A DNA stretch of 38,354 nt from Bdellovibrionales bacterium (GCA_020434585.1 JAGRAN010000023.1:1-38354), one strand, 5' to 3'; positions 25,093 through 34,257 are shown, numbered from the stretch's first letter. Notes: a model not told the origin generated them from the sequence alone. Program-made: numbers and translations.

Positions 25093-26978
25093 GCAGCTTC
25101 CAAATGCTGCTCGAATATAGCCGCAACAGTCTGCAAAGCCATTAGAGAGTTTTTCACCTTCTGCGGGTCTTTGGCGCTGCGGAGAACCTCCCGAGAAGTT
25201 TTTAAGCACTCCTCCAAAGTGGAACGCGCCGAACCGCGGAAATACCCGCCCTCCGTGTCCAGCTTGAACTGAGTGATAAATACCATCGACTTAAGGTCGT
25301 GCTTGGCCTTGCTAAGATCGTCGTCTGCGAGGTCTTGGTTACGGTCATAACCACCGCCCCCGGACATTCGATCTTTTTGGGCCTCGTTCATCCGGTTCTC
25401 TCGCAGGAGCTGATCGATTTCAGATTCGCTCAGTCCGGAGCTCGCGACAATTTCAATTCGTTGCTCTTCGCCGGTTTTAAGGTCTTTGGCTTCGACGTTA
25501 ACCATGCCGTCGCCGTCGACTTCAAAACTAATTTCGATATCGGGTTCTCCGCGCGGTGCAGGTGGAAGTCCGGTAAGCTCGAAGCGTCCGAGTGATTTGT
25601 TGTCTGGAGAAAATTTACTTTCTCCTTGAACAATGTGAACGCTAATCTGCGACTGGTTTGGAGCCGATGTTGTGAATATTTCTGAAATCTTACAAGGGAC
25701 CTTGGTGTTTCGTGGAATAAGTGTGTGGCACATCCCGCCTGCGACTTCGAGGCTGAGGCTGAGCGAGGTTACGTCCTTTAAGCTCACGCCTTTCACCAGA
25801 CCTTCCAAGAGTCCGGCTTGAACGGATGCTCCGAGGGCAACAGCTTCGTCGGGGTCGACTGTATCCAGCGCCTCTTTGCCAAATATCGTTTTGCAGAACT
25901 TTCTGACCGCAGGCATTTTGGTCATGCCGCCAACGAGGATTGTGTCATCAACGTCCTGTGGGCGTAGTCCGGCATCTTCGAGGGCGGCCAAGCAAGGGCC
26001 TTCTAGACGGTCCATCATCGGACGAACTATCTTCTCAAGCAGCTTGCGGTTGAGGGATGTTTGAAATTCCGGGATTGCCGGAGCAAGGTTGCTAATCGAA
26101 ATCACAACCTCGTTTTCATCACTCAAGTCGTGTTTAGCTTTTCTTGCGGCGAGCTTCATGCGCTGCATTGCGCCTTTGTCTCTCGTCAAGTCAGGGCCGC
26201 CCTGCTGCTTAAACTGATCGTGGATCCAATCCATGATCGCGAGATCGAAGTCTTCTCCGCCGAGAAAAGTATCGCCATGCGTTGAAAGCACGTCGAACAC
26301 GCCGTCGCGTAGTGCAAGAATCGATACGTCAAATGTTCCGCCGCCGAGGTCGAACACGCAGACAATCATGTCCGACTGAGCAGCCTTTGCGCTTTTTCCA
26401 GCGACTGCTCGATCACTTGTATCTACAATGTCTAGACCGAATGCTAGTGCAGCGGCAGTCGGCTCGTTGATGATCCGCAGCACATCCATACCCGCAATTT
26501 TTCCGGCGTCCTTTGTAGCTTGCCGCTGAGCATCGTTAAAGTGTGCAGGAACTGTGATTACGCAGCGATGGACCTTTTCGCCCAGGTGAGCTTCTGCGAT
26601 TTCCTTTAGGTGAACCAGTACGTGGGCAGAAACCGCTTCTGGACTCGTTGGAACTCCATCGATCTCAACCCAAGCGTCACCATTTTCAGCGGGTATAATA
26701 CTGTAAGGAAGCTTTTCTCGAGCTTCCGTAACTTCCGGAGTGTCGTACTTGAGTCCAATCAAGCGCTTTACCGCAAAAATTGTGTTGGTGCGGTTGCGAT
26801 CCTGCTGGTCTTGAGCTGTGTAGCCGACCAGGTGATTACCCGTGGCGTCGATTGCAAAAATTGAAGGGGTAGTTTTTCTGCCTTCCTGGTCTGCAATCAC
26901 ATAGGGCTTTCCGTCTTGAATTACGCAGACGCAAGAGTTTGCAGTTCCGAGGTCGATGCCGATTACTTTTTTTGCCAT
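25089..26978 (-). CDS. Hsp70 (DnaK-family) chaperone
   Basis: 629 residues. The ATPase domain has GIDLGTANS (7-15), [43 protein letters not shown] and [12 protein letters not shown]. An insertion rich in Ala/Ser/Lys separates the [13 protein letters not shown] and [10 protein letters not shown] motifs. The substrate-binding domain follows, with [14 protein letters not shown] and [14 protein letters not shown]. The lid region is unusual, with a Gly-rich M-S-G-G-G-G-Y linker, and the C-terminus ends HLEAA without the acidic tail of house-keeping DnaK. No dnaJ or grpE is adjacent. Probably a secondary Hsp70; dnaK itself cannot be excluded. Confidence 0.9.
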   Translation of the reverse strand: MAKKVIGIDLGTANSCVCVIQDGKPYVIADQEGRKTTPSIFAIDATGNHLVGYTAQDQQDRNRTNTIFAVKRLIGLKYDTPEVTEAREKLPYSIIPAENGDAWVEIDGVPTSPEAVSAHVLVHLKEIAEAHLGEKVHRCVITVPAHFNDAQRQATKDAGKIAGMDVLRIINEPTAAALAFGLDIVDTSDRAVAGKSAKAAQSDMIVCVFDLGGGTFDVSILALRDGVFDVLSTHGDTFLGGEDFDLAIMDWIHDQFKQQGGPDLTRDKGAMQRMKLAARKAKHDLSDENEVVISISNLAPAIPEFQTSLNRKLLEKIVRPMMDRLEGPCLAALEDAGLRPQDVDDTILVGGMTKMPAVRKFCKTIFGKEALDTVDPDEAVALGASVQAGLLEGLVKGVSLKDVTSLSLSLEVAGGMCHTLIPRNTKVPCKISEIFTTSAPNQSQISVHIVQGESKFSPDNKSLGRFELTGLPPAPRGEPDIEISFEVDGDGMVNVEAKDLKTGEEQRIEIVASSGLSESEIDQLLRENRMNEAQKDRMSGGGGYDRNQDLADDDLSKAKHDLKSMVFITQFKLDTEGGYFRGSARSTLEECLKTSREVLRSAKDPQKVKNSLMALQTVAAIFEQHLEAA

Positions 26979-27143
26979 ATGCCTTGAGCCAGCCCGCGTT
27001 CTAAAAGGGTTAAACTGCTGTAATGATTACCAGAAATGCACCTGCCGGGTTACCGTACTACCTTTGTTATGACAGCTTGGACGAGAAGTGTTACACCTGA
27101 CTGTGCTTGTAAGTTGTTGAAATTGTGATGTTTTTGAGGGGCT

Positions 27144-28040
27144 ATGGCGGAGCGTATCGGGTTCATTGGATTGGGTATCATGGGCGGTGCGATGGCCGAG
27201 AACCTGCTTCGGGCAGGCTTCGAACTGTTTGTGCACAATCGGACTGCGGGTAAGACCTCTCACCTCGAATCTGAAGGCGCTGTTGTTTGCGATTCCCCGG
27301 CTGCAGTAGCCGCCGAAGCTCAAGTAGTTTGCTTATGTTTGAGCAACGACTCGGCGGTTAGAAGTGTCATTTTCGGAGATGGCGGGATTGTTCAGAATTT
27401 GCGCTACGGGTCCTTAATCATCGACTTTTCGACGATTTCGCCAGGCGCCGCACGCGAATTCGGCAGCGAACTAAGCAAGTCTTATAAGACAGCCTTTATC
27501 GATGCGCCGGTATCCGGCGGTGATATCGGTGCAAAAAACGCAACTCTTTCGATAATGGCGGGCGGTGCAAGCGATGATTTTGAACGTGCAAAAGCAGTGT
27601 TTGAGGCTGTCGGAAGGAAGGCCACTTTAACCGGTCCGGTTGGGTCAGGTCAGCTGACCAAGGCAGTTAATCAGCTGGTAGTGGCCATAACGGTCGCCGC
27701 TATGACCGAAGGGCTGATGTTTGCTGATAAGGCCGGACTCAATCTCGAAACGACACTTGAAGTTATTAGTTCTGGTGCGGCTGGGTCGTGGACGCTCGAT
27801 AACTACGCACCGCGTGTTCTGGCGGGGGATCTCAAGCCAGGGTTCCACGCGCGCAATATGCTTAAAGACCTCCGCATTGCAATTCGGGAGGCGGACGACT
27901 TGGGGTTACCGCTGCCGGTTTCAGACCTGTTAAAGTCTCTGTATACTGGATTGTGTGCGCATGAGCGACCGGATTTCGAGCTCGGTAACCATGCCTTGAT
28001 CGAACTTTACCGAAACGGACTAATGACCAAATCTAACTAG
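27144..28040 (+). CDS. NAD(P)-dependent beta-hydroxyacid dehydrogenase (3-hydroxyisobutyrate dehydrogenase family)
   Basis: 298 residues. The Rossmann fingerprint GFIGLGIMGGAMAENLL is at the N-terminus (G9-x-G11-x2-G14). The substrate-binding loop D-A-P-V-S-G-G is at 120-126. The catalytic Lys173 and Asn176 are in GSGQLTKAVNQLVV. It belongs with MmsB, GarR and glyoxylate/succinic-semialdehyde reductases; the exact substrate is not deducible. The ATG follows GAGGGGCT. It is divergent from the Hsp70 gene across 165 nt and is followed by a small lipoprotein after 9 nt. Confidence 0.92.
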   Translation: MAERIGFIGLGIMGGAMAENLLRAGFELFVHNRTAGKTSHLESEGAVVCDSPAAVAAEAQVVCLCLSNDSAVRSVIFGDGGIVQNLRYGSLIIDFSTISPGAAREFGSELSKSYKTAFIDAPVSGGDIGAKNATLSIMAGGASDDFERAKAVFEAVGRKATLTGPVGSGQLTKAVNQLVVAITVAAMTEGLMFADKAGLNLETTLEVISSGAAGSWTLDNYAPRVLAGDLKPGFHARNMLKDLRIAIREADDLGLPLPVSDLLKSLYTGLCAHERPDFELGNHALIELYRNGLMTKSN

Positions 28041-28049
28041 GTTCACGGA

Positions 28050-28241
28050 ATGATGCGACGACCAAAAATAATAATGCTTCTAATTGTGGTAGCTGCTGCT
28101 GTCGGATGCACAGGCAACGCGTCTTCTGCAGGCCCTTACGGTCCATGCAAGTACAATGACGATTGCCGTGACGGGGATCGCTGCATAAAGAATTGGTGCG
28201 AAGACATTTACAATCCCGACAGGGAAATTCATCAGCGCTGA
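28050..28241 (+). CDS. Small lipoprotein
   Basis: 63 residues. The signal peptide has a lipobox A-A-V-G-C, with lipidated Cys20. The short mature part (about 44 residues) contains four closely spaced cysteines in C-K-Y-N-D-D-C-R-D-G-D-R-C-I-K-N-W-C, likely two disulfides, as in small Cys-knot-like secreted domains. It lies 9 nt after the dehydrogenase and 19 nt before the nuclease-fold gene. Function unknown. Confidence 0.75.
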   Translation: MMRRPKIIMLLIVVAAAVGCTGNASSAGPYGPCKYNDDCRDGDRCIKNWCEDIYNPDREIHQR

Positions 28242-28260
28242 TCGCTCGAGGCTTGCACTA

Positions 28261-28851
28261 ATGCACATAAGAATTCTTGCGTTGTCGCTATTTTGCTTGC
28301 TGTCTACTGCGCCCGCTTTCGCTCAGCCGTTTTCTCCGCCTTGTCACGAGATAGGTGGAAAAAAACGACTGCGTCAGGTCTTGTCGGTTGAAGCGGACGG
28401 CACACTGGTTTTAGACGGCAACGAGCGGATATTTCTTGCTGGGGTTGAACTGCCGGAAGACAAGGCGTCTTCTGCTACGTCCGTTAGCTGTTTGGAAGAG
28501 TCGGTCAACTATATCCGCGCCCGCATCGGGCAGCGTCCGATTTTTGTAATTCCCGCTGCGATGGGACGGGACACGAAATACCGTGCTCCGTCTTACGTAA
28601 CTGAATCCGAAGGTGGACTCCTCAACCTTGAACTGATTCGCTACGGCTTTGCTACCGCGTCCAAAGTCCTTCCAGGAACGACGAAGCCGCTTTCATGTGC
28701 ACAGGAATTTTCGGATGCCGAAAAAGGTGCGCGACAAAAGAAGATTTCGGGCTGGAAATCTGGCTGCCTTAAAAGCGATCATCCTGAAGAGCCGGATGAA
28801 ACAAAGGACGAGCCCGAAATCGATCTCGGTGGGGAAGTTATTGATTTTTGA
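28261..28851 (+). CDS. Secreted staphylococcal-nuclease-like (TNase/SNc) domain protein, probably non-catalytic
   Basis: 196 residues with a signal peptide (MHIRILALSLFCLLSTAPAFA). The SNc fold is recognised from V-E-A-D-G-T-L-V-L-D-G, then I-F-L-A-G-V-E-L-P-E, then N-L-E-L-I-R-Y-G-F-A and a late A-x2-F-x2-A-E-K-G-A-R near a C-terminal S-G-C. Judged against Staphylococcus nuclease, the Asp of D-G-D-T and the Arg before L-x-x-V-D-x-P-E appear replaced, so metal-dependent cleavage is doubtful. An acidic tail follows. The 3' end overlaps the convergent secreted-protein gene by 14 nt. Confidence 0.68.
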   Translation: MHIRILALSLFCLLSTAPAFAQPFSPPCHEIGGKKRLRQVLSVEADGTLVLDGNERIFLAGVELPEDKASSATSVSCLEESVNYIRARIGQRPIFVIPAAMGRDTKYRAPSYVTESEGGLLNLELIRYGFATASKVLPGTTKPLSCAQEFSDAEKGARQKKISGWKSGCLKSDHPEEPDETKDEPEIDLGGEVIDF

Positions 28852-29521
28852 GAATGCTTTCAATTAATCCGATTCTACGGGTTAGTTCATGAAGCTCAAG
28901 TTCCATCGTGAGTGGCGGGGACGTTGTTAGTCCAAATTCACTTTCTAAGCGTCGCAGCTGTTCGATTGTTGCTGGTGATAGTAGATCCCGTAATCTGTTT
29001 TCAAGAACTTGTGCGCGTGTGGTGCGGACCTCAAGCAGCGTGCGCAGCGCTTTTTCATCTAGACTAAACAGCTTTGTAATCTGATCGCTATCAGGTCTTG
29101 ACTGGCAAAGCCTGTCCTTAGGAGAGAAAACTTTTTCAGGCTCTGAAATCCAAGAAAGCGGACCGGGAATCACGGCTCCGCTGGCGGTAGTTGCAACGAA
29201 TGTAACTCTGGTTTTGGGCAGGATGTCCTGGTCTTCCAGCGTCACGCTAAGCTTCCAGATGGAGTCGCCCATGTCTGTAAATACTGCATCTCGAATGACT
29301 GCAGCAGGTTTCTGTGGATCGATGACTGGCTGGTCCGCGGCTCTGTCTGGGAGGTCAGTTCCCGCCGACTCGCGAATAATAACACCGTACGCGTGAACGA
29401 TGGGGTCGTCTGAAACTATTTGAGCCTCTACTATCTGAGTAGATTCCTCAGCCGATGCTGGGCCACTTAAACAAATTGCTAGTGCGACCAATGCTAAGAC
29501 TGTTCTTGAGAGTTTAAGCAT
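28838..29521 (-). CDS. Secreted protein of the kinase operon, unknown function
   Basis: 227 residues from ATG 29521; a GTG one codon earlier would give a GTGA overlap with the upstream gene. Signal peptide to S-G-P-A-S-A. The mature protein has a ~110-residue beta-rich part (K-L-S-V-T-L-E-D, T-R-V-T-F-V-A-T-T-A-S-G) resembling an Ig-like domain. A single Cys and a ~80-residue helical tail follow (LRTLLEVRTTRAQVLENRLRDLL). The layout parallels the gene upstream and may reflect an old duplication. Last gene of the kinase operon. Confidence 0.7.
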   Translation of the reverse strand: MLKLSRTVLALVALAICLSGPASAEESTQIVEAQIVSDDPIVHAYGVIIRESAGTDLPDRAADQPVIDPQKPAAVIRDAVFTDMGDSIWKLSVTLEDQDILPKTRVTFVATTASGAVIPGPLSWISEPEKVFSPKDRLCQSRPDSDQITKLFSLDEKALRTLLEVRTTRAQVLENRLRDLLSPATIEQLRRLESEFGLTTSPPLTMELELHELTRRIGLIESILKNQ

Positions 29522-30276
29522 CACTCAGTCTCCTGATTCTTATCAGGGGCGGGCCGAACGAGATTCTTAATCGTGTTGATCAAGTAGTTCATGCGGTGAA
29601 TATCTTCAAGCTTGCGCGTCGCATCGAGCGCAAGACTTCGCTGCCCGCTGAACTTTTCTGAATTCTTGTCGAGCAGACGATTCAATTCTTCATCGCAGCT
29701 AGGGTTTACTGCATATGTGTCGGAGAGAACTGTTGAACCATCTTTTCGAATCAACTGAAATTGATATTGGAGCGAATCTTTTGGGGTGGGCAGTTGTGCA
29801 ACGAAAGCGTCGAAATGCTGGTCGTAGCGCAGCGGGAGTGTCAGCAGCCTGCCGTCTAGCACCATCAGTGCTCTAATCTGCGCCATGTTAGTCCTTATGT
29901 CAGAGTCTGTTGGCATATCCAATTCAACGATCGATGGAAGCTGCGCCATCGAATTCAAATTTAGCTTATGGTTGAACTGAATTCCTTTGGGTTCCCCTGC
30001 TGACTCTGAGGTTGGTCTGCGCACTGTCTGTTTAGGTGCACGTTTGCGCTGCTTGCCGAGTACTTTGTCCCATTTGCTGCGGTTGGGTTCAGATGTTTGT
30101 GCCAAAGCGCTTGAAGGGACGACGGAAACTAGCAGGCTGGCACAAATTGCCAAAGCAAATATGAGGCGGGGGATGTTTACTGCCAGATGACCCAGCGTCC
30201 GCGTCGACCGGTAGCTTTTTCGTGATAGTAGCCGTTGGCTAGGCTGTTGGGTACTTTGTTGATCTTGTCTTGCCAT
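29521..30276 (-). CDS. Secreted or membrane-anchored protein of the kinase operon, unknown function
   Basis: 251 residues if started at ATG 30276, which overlaps the kinase gene by 100 nt. No nearer ATG or GTG precedes the hydrophobic segment PRLIFALAICASLLVSVV (about 36-53), so the true start is uncertain. A signal peptide ending S-S-A-L-A is likely. The mature part has a basic linker, then a ~90-residue beta-rich region (ALMVLDGRLLTLPLRYD, LQYQFQLIRKDGSTVLSDTY), a conserved N-P-S-C and a helical tail. It sits directly after a transmembrane Ser/Thr kinase and may be a sensor partner. That is inference. Confidence 0.65.
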   Translation of the reverse strand: MARQDQQSTQQPSQRLLSRKSYRSTRTLGHLAVNIPRLIFALAICASLLVSVVPSSALAQTSEPNRSKWDKVLGKQRKRAPKQTVRRPTSESAGEPKGIQFNHKLNLNSMAQLPSIVELDMPTDSDIRTNMAQIRALMVLDGRLLTLPLRYDQHFDAFVAQLPTPKDSLQYQFQLIRKDGSTVLSDTYAVNPSCDEELNRLLDKNSEKFSGQRSLALDATRKLEDIHRMNYLINTIKNLVRPAPDKNQETE

Positions 30277-31826
30277 AGAGAAAATTTCAATCCGCCAGAA
30301 GCGACCGCAACTGTTTCACCGCTTTCCCATGAGCTAAGCTCAATTTGCGGCGGAACCCATCCGGAGACACCGATAGAGATGACCGCTTTGTCACCCTGGG
30401 AGCTGTCGACGAAAGCCACTGCCAGAGGCGTTTCGCTTCCTTTTCCAAGCAAATCATACATGACTCCAGCCTGAGCGCGAACAATTATTGCAGGTGAGGC
30501 CACGGCACCTGCTTCAGTCTGGCGAATGGCAGCATCTGCTCCACCGTCAGACGTCATAGTTTTGAGTCCCACAAATATGCAGATAGCTAGAGTACTGAAA
30601 GCGAGCAGCGTGCCTCGGCTCAGAGGAAAACGCTTGTTCTGGGTGCCGGTTTTAGCGATGCCACGCCTACCCAAAATTTCACCGAGTCTGCTTTTCAGCC
30701 GCTGTGCTCCTGAAGGGCGTCGAATCGGTTCGAACTTATCAGGCTCGAGTTTTGGTTCAACGCTGGTAAGAGCGTCCGTTTCTGCAGTTGGAGCTAGGCC
30801 TGCTGCCTTGTCAAGAATGGCAGCAACTTCATCTTCGTTCGAAGTTCCACTGCCGTCACTTGAGGGTTTCTTGGCGGTTTCGGGCCGGCGGGCCTGATGC
30901 AGAGATTCGGCGGTCGATCGCGTCTCGCGGTGATCGGGCGTCCAACTGCCTTCAAGAAAGCGTTCGATGGCGATACCAAATGCATCAGCAGACTGAAATC
31001 GCTTAGTGTAGTCCGTCTCCAACGCTTTTCCGATCAGAGCATCGAGATGCTCAGGAACTTCGTTGGAGTACGCTTCAAGTGAAACTCGGTGCCCAGCCAT
31101 TTTATTTTCGAGCTGCGCCGCTACAGTTTCTCCTTCAAACGGAAGATACTTCGTGAGCAGCTGGTAGGCAGTCACACCAACCGAATAAATGTCAGTCGCG
31201 GGAACACTGATTCCGGATTCAAGATATTCCGGTGCTAAGTACTCCAAAGTGCCGATTCCGCGATTCACTTCTTCAAAAGGTTCGCTCTCAGTCGGCAAAA
31301 GTGCAATTCCAAAATCAGTAATTTTTAACATGCCGCGAGAAGTTAGCAGCAAATTTTCCGGCTTAATATCTCGATGGAGAATTCCACCGCGGTGAATTGC
31401 ATCAAGTCCTCTGAGCAGCTGATGCATCAAGTGTAATACTACTTCGTAGTCGAGTGGGTGCTCGCTTTGCTCCAGTTCGTGACGAAGGTCGCCCATATCA
31501 GCGTATTCCATCGACAGATAGCAGAGCTCTTCGCCCGCCACGTAATCATGAAGTTGAATTACATTCGGGTGCCGAGCTGAAAGCATCGCTAACGCTTCGC
31601 GACGCATTCGATCATGGTTAGCTTCAGGAGCGCGATTGCTTGCGGTTAGAACCTTTAAGGCAACGATTGCTTCAGTGCTCAAATCGGCGCCCGAGCCTGA
31701 ATGAGGGGTAACGAGCCTCGCTTTGTAAACAACAGAATTCCTGCCACGGCCAACGGTGGACAAGATCTCGTAGCGATCGTCAAAAATTGCTGATCTGGTA
31801 GCTGAAAGCGGCTCTCGTGCAGCCAT
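30177..31826 (-). CDS. Transmembrane Ser/Thr protein kinase (PknB-like) with extracytoplasmic domain
   Basis: 549 residues. The kinase domain (about 19-292) has the glycine loop GRGRNSVV (26-33), Lys58, Glu77, catalytic HRDIKPEN (151-158), DFG (171-173) and the activation/APE region GTLEYLAPE (192-200), so it should be active. The HRD Arg marks an RD kinase. A ~110-residue linker follows, then one transmembrane helix (about 404-421) and a ~128-residue outer domain ending in G-R-R-G-R-W-V-I-W-Q. There are no PASTA repeats. It heads an operon with two secreted proteins, which suggests a surface-sensing unit. Confidence 0.92.
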   Translation of the reverse strand: MAAREPLSATRSAIFDDRYEILSTVGRGRNSVVYKARLVTPHSGSGADLSTEAIVALKVLTASNRAPEANHDRMRREALAMLSARHPNVIQLHDYVAGEELCYLSMEYADMGDLRHELEQSEHPLDYEVVLHLMHQLLRGLDAIHRGGILHRDIKPENLLLTSRGMLKITDFGIALLPTESEPFEEVNRGIGTLEYLAPEYLESGISVPATDIYSVGVTAYQLLTKYLPFEGETVAAQLENKMAGHRVSLEAYSNEVPEHLDALIGKALETDYTKRFQSADAFGIAIERFLEGSWTPDHRETRSTAESLHQARRPETAKKPSSDGSGTSNEDEVAAILDKAAGLAPTAETDALTSVEPKLEPDKFEPIRRPSGAQRLKSRLGEILGRRGIAKTGTQNKRFPLSRGTLLAFSTLAICIFVGLKTMTSDGGADAAIRQTEAGAVASPAIIVRAQAGVMYDLLGKGSETPLAVAFVDSSQGDKAVISIGVSGWVPPQIELSSWESGETVAVASGGLKFSLWQDKINKVPNSLANGYYHEKATGRRGRWVIWQ

Positions 31827-31933
31827 AATGGATTAACCTAACTTCTCTCACCATGCCGACCAAGCCCGCGTGAGGTATGACGGCAAAAAAAACCTAAACC
31901 TGCTCTACGCACCGGAACATAAGTCCTTGAAAT

Positions 31934-31959
31934 TATATTCATTGCTCGGAATGAATATA
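31934..31959. promoter_or_regulatory. 10-bp inverted repeat next to a ribosome binding site
   Basis: TATATTCATT (31934-31943) and AATGAATATA (31950-31959) are perfect complements around GCTCGG. A TTGAAA (31927-31932) precedes it. An AAGGAG (31961-31966) follows immediately, 8 nt before an ATG. It may be an operator over the promoter of the small ORF, or an RNA hairpin next to the ribosome binding site. Confidence 0.45.
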
Positions 31960-31974
31960 TAAGGAGCCCTTTTG

Positions 31975-32172
31975 ATGTCCAGTAGTGTTATTACACGCTC
32001 TTATGCCTTTGTTACCTGGAAAGCGGGGCTTAATCCAGTATTTCCGCCAATTTTTATCCGAATAGTGGTTCTAGGCGAAAAGGCACGTAGGTGTGGGCAC
32101 TTAGATGAACTACTCAAGCACAGAGCCTACTCGGGAGCTGATTGTGCTCTTATCGCTCTCGATTATGTCTAG
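31975..32172 (+). CDS. Possible 65-residue small protein
   Basis: The ATG has an excellent AAGGAG at 8 nt and a perfect inverted repeat just upstream. The sequence (MSSSVITRSYAFVTWKAG...) is slightly basic with a moderately hydrophobic stretch P-P-I-F-I-R-I-V-V-L. It shows no known domain. The last 63 nt overlap the end of the convergent AsmA-like gene. The upstream signals are the main support. Confidence 0.4.
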   Translation: MSSSVITRSYAFVTWKAGLNPVFPPIFIRIVVLGEKARRCGHLDELLKHRAYSGADCALIALDYV

Positions 32173-34074
32173 GCAAAGCGGGACGCCGCTCAATTCGCTT
32201 CGTGTGTGCTCTTTGTTGAGCACAAGATCAACCGCTGAGCCCACCCCATGCCCGATTTTAGATACGGTGCCGCGAGTAACTCCTTCAGCGGTATCAAGGA
32301 CGTCCGCCGCCACCCCAACAGGGTTGGGTAGAGCCGTTAGTTTACCGCCGAGCTCACCAAAAACCTTAAAAGGGGGCAGGAGCGCGGAGAGCGACGGCAT
32401 CGTCGCTCTTGAGTAAAAGTCAAAAGCAAACCGACGCTTTACAGCGTCCAAGCTGCCGTTAGCGAATACGTCTAAATTTCCTAAGCGAGCCACATACTCG
32501 TTTACCTTAAAATTTCCGTGGTCAACATCAACCTTGAGCACTGAACACTTGATTGGTACGGCTTTACTTTCACCTAGAATCGGCTCGAAAATATCGTGCA
32601 AACCACTCGACAGCAGTTTTAGATTTGAATCTTCAAGAGTGCCCCCAGGAGTGGCAGCAAACAGTTTTCCGGAAACGCTTTGCAGAAGCTCTTCGCTGTT
32701 GTCGCCCTTCGCGCTTAAGTCGACTTCTATATCGCCTGTGCCGTTAATCACACCGCGTATGCCGAGCATGCGTCGCAGCTCTGGAAAGCTAATTCCGTGC
32801 CCTGCTGCCGCAAGTGTAATTCCTTCCTTAGAAAAGCTTCCTTTGCCGTCGAAACTCCCTTCGAGCCCCTTAAGTATAAGCTTGGCAATTTTCAGTTCTC
32901 CGCCGTTGATCGCAGCGGAGATATCTACGTCACTCAGGACTAAGTCGTCTCGCGGTTCAAATTGTTTGGCAGTCAGCTGAAGGTCGCCCTGAAGTAAGGA
33001 AAGTGCTTCATACGGAATTTTTGCTCGCTTAGCCTGGTCAGATATCTGCGAAGAGTCGCTTTTTTCAGCAGAAGGGCCCGCGAAATCTGCGACTCTGATG
33101 CGCTCTGAAGTTACTTTGGCGTCAATTTTAAGCGGCTGATTTTTTATGCCGATTGCGACACTTCCTGCCAAATCTGATTCGCCAAGCTTTGCCCGAAGAT
33201 TGCTGATATCAACACTGCCGTGTGCCCATGAAACGCTGGCGGAAATATCATATGCTTCTGCCGACGGCAGCTGCGCCGAGACGATTGGACTCAGTTCGCT
33301 TAAATTCGGACCGTGTAATTCTACAATAGCGTCGACCTGAATATCTTTGCCGTGTTCAAGCAGCAGTTTCGCGTGAATTTTTGCTTCGTGGGAATCCCAG
33401 AAGGCATTAATATCGAATGGCGTATTCTCGCCACTGATTAAGGAGTGCAGGGGAGAGTGGGAGAAATCAAGGACGAGCTCTTTATCCTTGAGCAGAATTT
33501 TTCCTGAATGCTTCCCACTGCGGGGAGTGCCAACATTTGTGAGATTGAGCACGTTTATGCGCAGAGGTAAATATGAGTTTATGTCGTGATTGATGTGGAG
33601 AGTTGCGTTTTGTATTGTCAGCTTGTCCGTCTCAACTATGTCTGTTTGACTCGTCGTTCCGGAATCTGAATCACGCTGTTTTCCCCCGGTGCCCCAATCC
33701 TCCCAGCTTCCTGTGCCCTGTTCAGATTCTTCCAAAAAGGCATTAACGTTTTCAGCGGCAATCGAGCTAAACTTAAAGTCGCCGCGTAGGAGCTTTTGCA
33801 GTGGGATCTCAGCTGAAAGCCGATCTGCTGTAAGTAGATTTCGTTCTGAGGCCCAACCAGGATTGCCAATTCGAACATCTCGAAGACTCAGACCGATTAA
33901 TTTTCCTAAACGAAGTTTTGCGTTCGAAAAGCTCGTGCTTCGGCCAAGCAGTTGGCTTAGGTATTCGCTGCAGTGCCCAGCAAAATATTCAGTCCCCACA
34001 GCGTAGGGCAGGGATGCAATACAGAGTGCGCTTACTACTACAAAAGACGCGAACAGCTTTAGCGTTAATTTCAT
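32110..34074 (-). CDS. AsmA-family envelope protein
   Basis: 654 residues. An N-terminal signal anchor (MKLTLKLFASFVVVSALCIA) is followed by the typical AsmA start: a conserved region around L-L-G-R-S-T-S-F-S-N-A-K and L-R-D-V-R-I-G-N-P-G-W. Long repetitive beta-strand segments (S-V-D-I-S-N-L-R-A-K-L-G; G-S-F-D-G-K-G-S-F) and a C-terminal AsmA-like domain with G-T-G-D-I-E-V-D-L-S-A-K-G follow. Family members are large periplasmic bridge-like proteins linked to lipid transport or outer-membrane homeostasis in diderms. It is a single gene, with no clear Shine-Dalgarno before the ATG. The tRNA gene lies about 180 nt upstream on the other strand. Confidence 0.85.
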   Translation of the reverse strand: MKLTLKLFASFVVVSALCIASLPYAVGTEYFAGHCSEYLSQLLGRSTSFSNAKLRLGKLIGLSLRDVRIGNPGWASERNLLTADRLSAEIPLQKLLRGDFKFSSIAAENVNAFLEESEQGTGSWEDWGTGGKQRDSDSGTTSQTDIVETDKLTIQNATLHINHDINSYLPLRINVLNLTNVGTPRSGKHSGKILLKDKELVLDFSHSPLHSLISGENTPFDINAFWDSHEAKIHAKLLLEHGKDIQVDAIVELHGPNLSELSPIVSAQLPSAEAYDISASVSWAHGSVDISNLRAKLGESDLAGSVAIGIKNQPLKIDAKVTSERIRVADFAGPSAEKSDSSQISDQAKRAKIPYEALSLLQGDLQLTAKQFEPRDDLVLSDVDISAAINGGELKIAKLILKGLEGSFDGKGSFSKEGITLAAAGHGISFPELRRMLGIRGVINGTGDIEVDLSAKGDNSEELLQSVSGKLFAATPGGTLEDSNLKLLSSGLHDIFEPILGESKAVPIKCSVLKVDVDHGNFKVNEYVARLGNLDVFANGSLDAVKRRFAFDFYSRATMPSLSALLPPFKVFGELGGKLTALPNPVGVAADVLDTAEGVTRGTVSKIGHGVGSAVDLVLNKEHTRSELSGVPLCLDIIESDKSTISSRVGSVLE

Positions 34075-34257
34075 TTTTGAATGCGATTTTTCAAATCTTA
34101 CGGTTCGATGAGGCTAGGAATCTAACATGGAAAAGCGGCTTAAAGAATTAATCGGGCGGATTGTTCACCTCAGCAAATCGCTGAAAATTCCTTAAGTTAT
34201 TTGAGACTCGACGAATTCGTCATCATCTGCTTAAAGTATGGGGTTTTCGCCAGCTGT

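Noticed and set aside
32534..32980. 148-codon plus-strand ORF inside the AsmA-like gene
   Set aside because: Ser/Pro/Arg-rich shadow of the AsmA frame, with no start signals.
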